Source: G963720515 sp963720515
GTDB lineage: Bacteria; Actinomycetota; Thermoleophilia; Gaiellales; Gaiellaceae
Assembly: GCA_963720515.1 (NCBI GenBank)
Contig: OY970397.1
Coordinates: 1,550,001-1,614,000, forward strand
Direction of reading: 5' to 3'
DNA length: 64,000 nt
Position numbers and translations under genes: made by a program. Below, piece by piece: positions 59,657 through 64,000 of this stretch; positions within the stretch are counted from its first letter, which is position 1, and each line of letters begins with the position of its first letter. The notes below the pieces were generated by a model. The model did not search any database. It was not told the DNA's origin and saw nothing but the letters and a program-made list of their open reading frames with translations.

Positions 59657-61731
59657 GGGCCCAGGTGCGACACCGCTTCCTCGACGTGGACGTGCCCGTC
59701 CTCGAGGACGACGTTCCAGGCGCGGTCGAAGGCTCGCACCCCCGACAGTCTGAGCGCGCCCGCCCACGACGGCAACTCCTCCGGCGCCACCGACACGAGC
59801 ACCTGGCGCCGGTGGTCCGGGACGAGCCCGAGGAGCACCTGGAGCAGGAGCACCGGCGTCGCGGCCGCCCAGGCCTGCGGGCGCGCGGCGGTCGGGTAGG
59901 CGATCGGGAACGGCGTCTCGGCCCGCGGGAAACCGGCGAACACCTCGGGGAGCTGGTGGTCGAAGTAGGTGGCCGCCTCGGTCAGCCGCCGGACGATCCG
60001 CTGCGCCTCGGCCCAGTGGCCGGACCGCGCGAGCCCCCAGGCGATGAGCGAGTTGTCGTGCGGCCAGACCGTCCCGTCGTGGTACGTGAGCGGGTTGTAG
60101 CCGAGGTCGCCCGAGCCCATCGTGCGGACGCCCCAGCCCGACCAGAGCTCGGCGCCCATCAGGCGGTCGGCTATCGCGCCGACGCGCTCCTCCGGGACGA
60201 TCCCGCTCCACAGGAGATGTCCGATGTTGGACGTGAGCGAGTCCACGCGGCGCTTCTCCCCGTCGAGCGCGAGCGCGTAGAAGCCGCCGCGCTCCTCGCA
60301 CCAGAACGCCTCGTCGAACCGGGCCTGGAGCGCGTCGGCCTCGGCGTCCAGGCGGTCGGCGAGCTCCCGATCGCGCCAGACCTCGCGCGCGAGCTCGGCC
60401 ATGCGGCGCTTCGCGTCGTAGACGTAGCCCTGCACCTCGCACGGCGCGATCGGCGGGGCCGCCCTCGTCCCGTCGTGGAAGAGCTGCGAGTTCCCCGAGT
60501 CCTTCCACGACTGGTTCTCGAGCCCGCCCGGCGAGCGGCGCTCGTACTCGACGAACCCGTCGCCGTCGCGGTCGCCGTACTCGTCGATCCAGGAGAGCGC
60601 CCGCATGGCCGGGTCGCGCATCGAGCGGACGAACCCGGCGTCGTCCGTCCAGCGCCAGACCTCGGAGAGCAGGACGAGGAAGAGCGGCGTCGCGTCCACG
60701 GTCCCGTAGTAGCGCGGGAACCACGCCGACGCGGCCTTGCCCATGCGCACCTCGTGGACGATCTTGCCCGGCTCCGCGTCCGCGTCGGGGTCGTCCTCGG
60801 TGGCCTGGAGCGCGGCGAGCGCATGGAGGGCGCCGCGCGCGAGCTCGGGCCCGAAGAGCTGGGTCTGGAGGCAGGTGATCAGCGTGTCGCGCCCGAAGAC
60901 GGCCATGAACCACGGCATGCCGGCGGCGAAGAGCTGGCCGTCCATGCGGCCGTCCTCCATGCGGAGCGATGCGAGGTCGGCGACGGAGCGGTCGAACGCG
61001 AGCTCGAGCGGCAACCAGGTCGCGCGGAGGTTCGGCACGCGCATCTCCCACGCGCGGAGCGACGCGCGCACCCGGTCGAGCTCGTCGCCGAAGGTACGGT
61101 CGGCGACCGGCGGCGGCGGCGGCTCGCCGTCGTCTGAGACGACCACGTCGGCGCGCAGGCGCCAGACCTCGCCCGGGTCGAGCGCGATCGGGAACCGCAC
61201 GCGCGAGCCGTCCACCTCGCCCGGCTGGGAGAGCGCGATCTCGGTGACGCCCCGGAACGGCCCGGAGTCGGCGAGGCGGAGCCGCCCGGTTCCGTTCTGC
61301 GAGACCGGCACCGGCTCGGGGAGCGGCCGCGCACGCTCGGGGTCGCCGAGCGCGAAGTCGTAGTCCTTGACGGCGAAGATGTCTGCGAAGTCCGAGCCGA
61401 CGTCGAGGGCGATCTCGAGCTCGATGCGGCGCCGCGAGTGGTTCTCGACGACCACGTGCTCCTGCATCCCGTCGCCGACGAACCGCTCGCGCGCGATCGA
61501 GAGCTCGTCGTGCTCGAGCCCGCCCGCTGCGGGATTGCGGAGGTAGAACGCGGCCGAGAAGTAGTCCACGCGGCCGGACGAGAGGCGCAGCGGCTTCGCG
61601 CCGTTCACTGTGAGGACCCAGCGCGAGAGGAAGCGGGTGTCGTGGGCGAAGAGCCCGGTCGTCGGCGCCTCGAGGTCGCCGACGTCGTCCGAGACACAGA
61701 ACGTCGAGCCCTCGAGGATCGTGAGCGTCAC
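59653..61731 (-). CDS. Amylo-alpha-1,6-glucosidase/debranching-type glycoside hydrolase
   Basis: 692 residues. The N-terminal domain (GSTFCVSDDVGDLEAPTTGL, FAHDTRFLSRWVLTVNG) is of the GDE_N_bis type; the C-terminal (alpha/alpha)6 barrel has MPWFMAVFGRDTLITCLQTQ, YYGTVDATPLFLVLLSEVWR, GLENQSWKDSGNS and HDGTVWPHDNSLIAWGLARS. These occur in glycogen-debranching and related GH families. No signal peptide, so intracellular. GTG 61731 is coupled to the SDR gene (GTGA) and its stop to the glycosyltransferase. Exact substrate uncertain. Confidence 0.9.
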   Translation of the reverse strand: MTLTILEGSTFCVSDDVGDLEAPTTGLFAHDTRFLSRWVLTVNGAKPLRLSSGRVDYFSAAFYLRNPAAGGLEHDELSIARERFVGDGMQEHVVVENHSRRRIELEIALDVGSDFADIFAVKDYDFALGDPERARPLPEPVPVSQNGTGRLRLADSGPFRGVTEIALSQPGEVDGSRVRFPIALDPGEVWRLRADVVVSDDGEPPPPPVADRTFGDELDRVRASLRAWEMRVPNLRATWLPLELAFDRSVADLASLRMEDGRMDGQLFAAGMPWFMAVFGRDTLITCLQTQLFGPELARGALHALAALQATEDDPDADAEPGKIVHEVRMGKAASAWFPRYYGTVDATPLFLVLLSEVWRWTDDAGFVRSMRDPAMRALSWIDEYGDRDGDGFVEYERRSPGGLENQSWKDSGNSQLFHDGTRAAPPIAPCEVQGYVYDAKRRMAELAREVWRDRELADRLDAEADALQARFDEAFWCEERGGFYALALDGEKRRVDSLTSNIGHLLWSGIVPEERVGAIADRLMGAELWSGWGVRTMGSGDLGYNPLTYHDGTVWPHDNSLIAWGLARSGHWAEAQRIVRRLTEAATYFDHQLPEVFAGFPRAETPFPIAYPTAARPQAWAAATPVLLLQVLLGLVPDHRRQVLVSVAPEELPSWAGALRLSGVRAFDRAWNVVLEDGHVHVEEAVSHLGP

Positions 61732-62499
61732 GCGGAGTCGTCTCGGACGATCAGGTCCTGGGTCGCCTGCTGGAGCGGCTTCACGCCGATCTCGTCCACG
61801 TTCACGTGGCCCGGGCGGGTCACGGCCCAGAGGATGCAGTCGGCCACCTCGGCCGGGCGTCACGTACCGCACGCCGCGGTAGACCTTCGCCTTCGCCTCC
61901 TGGTCGCCGCGAAAGCGGACGTCGGAGAACTCGGTATCGCCGACCATGCCGGGATCCACGGTGGTGACGCGGATCCGGCCGACCAGCTCGCGCCGCATGA
62001 CCTCGGTGAGGCCGCGCACGGCGAACTTGGAGGCGACGTACGAGCCGCCGCCTGCGTACGCCTCGCGGCCCGCCCACGAGCCGAGGTTCACGATGTGGCC
62101 GCGGCCGTCCTCCATGTGCTGGAGGCACGCGCGGGTCATGCGGATGAGGCCCATCACGTTCGTCGCGAGGACGAGCTCGTCGTCCTCGTCGGAGCCGTCC
62201 ACGATCGGCGCGCGGCCGAGGGCGAGGCCGGCGTTGTTCACGAGGATGTCGATCCGCCCGCCGAAGGCCTCGGCGGCCGCGGACGTGAATGCCGCGGCGC
62301 TCGCACCGTCGGTCACGTCGAGCTCGTGGGCCAGATGGCCGTCGCCCGCCAGCTCGTCGGCCAGCTCCTCGACCCGGTCCGTGCGCCGCGCGCCGAGTGC
62401 GACGCGGGCGCCCGCGGAGGCGAGCGCAAGCGCCGTCTCGCGGCCGATCCCGCTCGAGGCCCCGGTGACGACGGCCGTGCGTCCGCTCAGGTCGGCCAC
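61728..62499 (-). CDS. SDR-family oxidoreductase (one frameshift)
   Basis: Short-chain dehydrogenase of about 255 residues, YdfG-like. AVVTGASSGIGRETALALAS binds the cofactor; LVNNAGLALGRAP and the catalytic YVASKFAVRGLTEVMRRE (Tyr-xxx-Lys) are intact. One extra base near 61855 shifts the frame; the natural continuation is PAEVADCILWAVTRPGHVNV, then DEIGVKPLQQATQDLIVRDD and a TGA overlapping the next start. Without the repair the frame runs on into the glucosidase gene and mimics a 948-residue fusion. Divergent from the histidine kinase gene. Confidence 0.9.
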
Positions 62500-62588
62500 G
62501 GCGCCACCCTAACGCCTTGGGGAGCGCCTGATGCCGGGTCACCCCAATGGGGGACAGCGGCCGCCTGAGGGCTACCGATCCACTTCAT

Positions 62589-64000
62589 GTGACCCCTCGT
62601 CCCCGCGACCTCGCGCGTGCGGTCGCAACGCCCCTCGTCATCCTCGCCGTCGGCCTCGCCATGTGCGGCGTCTACCTCCTCATGCCCTCCGGCATCGGAG
62701 CCGACCTCGTCTACGCGCTGACTGCGACCGCGGCCGTGGCTGCGATCGTGGCCGGCGGCCGCCGCCACGCCGGGCGGGAGGCGGCGCGCTGGTACCTGCT
62801 CGCCGCCGGAATCGGCCTGTGGGTGATCGGCGACTGGGTCTGGGACGTCGAGCACACCGTGCTCGGGAGCGGCAGCTACCCGTCCCTCGCCGACGCCTTC
62901 TACCTCGCGGCGTACCCCGTGCTCGCGGCCGCCTTCGTCGTCTTCGTGCGCGCCGACCGCCGCCCGAGCTGGACCGGGCTCGTGGACTCGGCCGTCGTCG
63001 CCGTCGGCGTCGGCCTCGTCATGTGGCTCCTGCTGTTCCAGGAGAGCTTCGACGTCGACACGACGACCCTCTCCGGGGCGATCAACCTCGCGTACCCGCT
63101 CGGCGACGTCCTCCTGCTCGGGCTGCTCGCCGGCCTCGTGTTCGTCCCCGGCCGCCGGGCGCGCTCCTATTGGCTGGTGGCCCTCGGCCTCGCCCTGACG
63201 CTGGCCGCGGACGCCGCGTACGCCTCGCCGATCCTCGCGGACACCGCGTTCTCGGGTCGGAACCTCGACGTCCTCTGGCTCGCGGGCTACCTGCTCGTTG
63301 CGGCCGCCGCGCTCCAGCCCGCCGCCGTGCGCTCACCCGCGGAGGAGGCACCCGCCGGAACCGTGAGCGCGACCCGCTACATCATCGTCCTCGTCATCTC
63401 CGCCCTCGCCGGCGCGAGCGCGAACGTGCTCGAGCTGACGACCGGCGTCGAGGTGGACACATTCGCCTGGGTGGTCGGCACGGGCGCCCTCGCGGTGCTC
63501 GTCGCCATCCGGCTCGCCGGCCTGATCCACCACGGCGAGACCATGCGCCGTGACCTCGCCGAGCAGAACCGGTCGCTGCGGGAGCTCGACCGGCTGAAGG
63601 ACACCTTCGTAGCCACCGTCTCCCACGAGCTCCGCACCCCGCTGACCTCGATCCGGGGCTACCTCGAGCTCGTGCTCGAAGGCGAGGCCGGCGAGCTGAC
63701 CGCCGACCAGCGCCGGTTCCTCGGGATCGTGGACCGAAACAGCGCCCGCCTCCTCGGCCTCGTCGGCGACCTCCTCTTCGTGGCGCAGGTGGACGCGGGC
63801 GGGATGCTGCTCGAGTCCGAGGCCGTGGATCTCGCCGTCCTGGTCCGCGAGTCCGTCCAGTCCGCCGGCCCGGCGGCCGAGCGGCGCGGCGTCGTCCTCG
63901 AGCTCGACTGCGACCTCACGCTCCCCGTGACCGGCGACCCGAAGCGGCTCGCGCAGCTCCTCGACAACCTCGTCTCGAACGCGGTCAAGTTCACGCAGCC
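62589..64000 (+). CDS. Membrane sensor histidine kinase (3' end outside window)
   Basis: At least 470 residues. The N-terminal part has about eight membrane segments (for example LVILAVGLAMCGVYLLMP and YWLVALGLALTLAADAAYA) with no large external loop, so it probably senses within the membrane. The kinase part starts with a short coiled coil (EQNRSLRELDRLKDTFVATV), the H-box VSHELRTPLTSIRGYLEL (His346) and the N-box LLDNLVSNAVKF (about 457); the G boxes lie beyond the window. GTG 62589 is the start. The response regulator is not visible. Confidence 0.88.
   Translation, partial: MTPRPRDLARAVATPLVILAVGLAMCGVYLLMPSGIGADLVYALTATAAVAAIVAGGRRHAGREAARWYLLAAGIGLWVIGDWVWDVEHTVLGSGSYPSLADAFYLAAYPVLAAAFVVFVRADRRPSWTGLVDSAVVAVGVGLVMWLLLFQESFDVDTTTLSGAINLAYPLGDVLLLGLLAGLVFVPGRRARSYWLVALGLALTLAADAAYASPILADTAFSGRNLDVLWLAGYLLVAAAALQPAAVRSPAEEAPAGTVSATRYIIVLVISALAGASANVLELTTGVEVDTFAWVVGTGALAVLVAIRLAGLIHHGETMRRDLAEQNRSLRELDRLKDTFVATVSHELRTPLTSIRGYLELVLEGEAGELTADQRRFLGIVDRNSARLLGLVGDLLFVAQVDAGGMLLESEAVDLAVLVRESVQSAGPAAERRGVVLELDCDLTLPVTGDPKRLAQLLDNLVSNAVKFTQ

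Noticed and set aside
59653..62499. Apparent SDR-glucosidase fusion of 948 residues
   Set aside because: One base near 61855 restores a normal SDR C-terminus and a GTGA overlap with the glucosidase start.

Overview
This window is high-G+C bacterial chromosome with many GTG and TTG starts, dense operons joined by ATGA, GTGA and TGATG overlaps, purS and a split purine pathway. Gene content and style point to Actinobacteria, most likely the Thermoleophilia (Gaiellales/Solirubrobacterales type). That placement is inferred from style, not from a marker gene.

Layout. 1-2.2 kb: the end of a sulfate ABC importer (cysW, cysA) facing an Rrf2 regulator. 2.4-13.8 kb, leftward: an eleven-gene polyamine operon of Lrp-type regulator, PatD-like aldehyde dehydrogenase, two complete PotA/D/B/C importers in tandem and a class-III aminotransferase. 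A PuuB-like FAD oxidoreductase follows at 14.1 kb. 15.6-18.2 kb: a polysaccharide deacetylase, a Rieske/FAD reductase and a small acidic protein. 18.3-23.5 kb: purD, purE, a DUF4190 protein, purB, purC, purS, purQ. 23.7-44.7 kb: an accessory region rich in secreted proteins (two M28 aminopeptidases, two giant M14 carboxypeptidases, an HtrA-like protease, several VOC proteins, an AraC regulator, gene remnants). 44.8-54.1 kb: the rest of the purine pathway (purL, purF, purM, purN, purH), with a MOSC protein and a second aminotransferase. 54.2-56.9 kb: cystathionine beta-synthase and a gamma-synthase/lyase. 56.9-58.5 kb: an ECF sigma factor with a membrane partner. 58.6-62.5 kb: a leftward glycosyltransferase, debranching-type glucosidase and SDR operon. 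62.6 kb to the end: a truncated histidine kinase.

How the genes work together. The polyamine operon could take in putrescine, transaminate it to 4-aminobutanal and oxidise that to GABA. The purine genes cover nearly all of IMP synthesis plus purB. The CBS and gamma-lyase pair with the sulfate importer suggests sulfur assimilation at both ends of the window.

Two features stand out. First, an intergenic element of about 55-90 bp occurs six times (2.3, 14.0, 24.1, 49.2, 52.0 and 55.6 kb). It has a conserved GTGTCTGT box followed by a short inverted repeat that stays paired although its bases change. Second, at least a dozen single-base frameshifts interrupt otherwise well-conserved genes, including purL, purM and purN. 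They often lie in G/C runs and are more easily explained by sequencing or assembly error than by gene decay. I found no tRNA, rRNA, CRISPR array or transposase.
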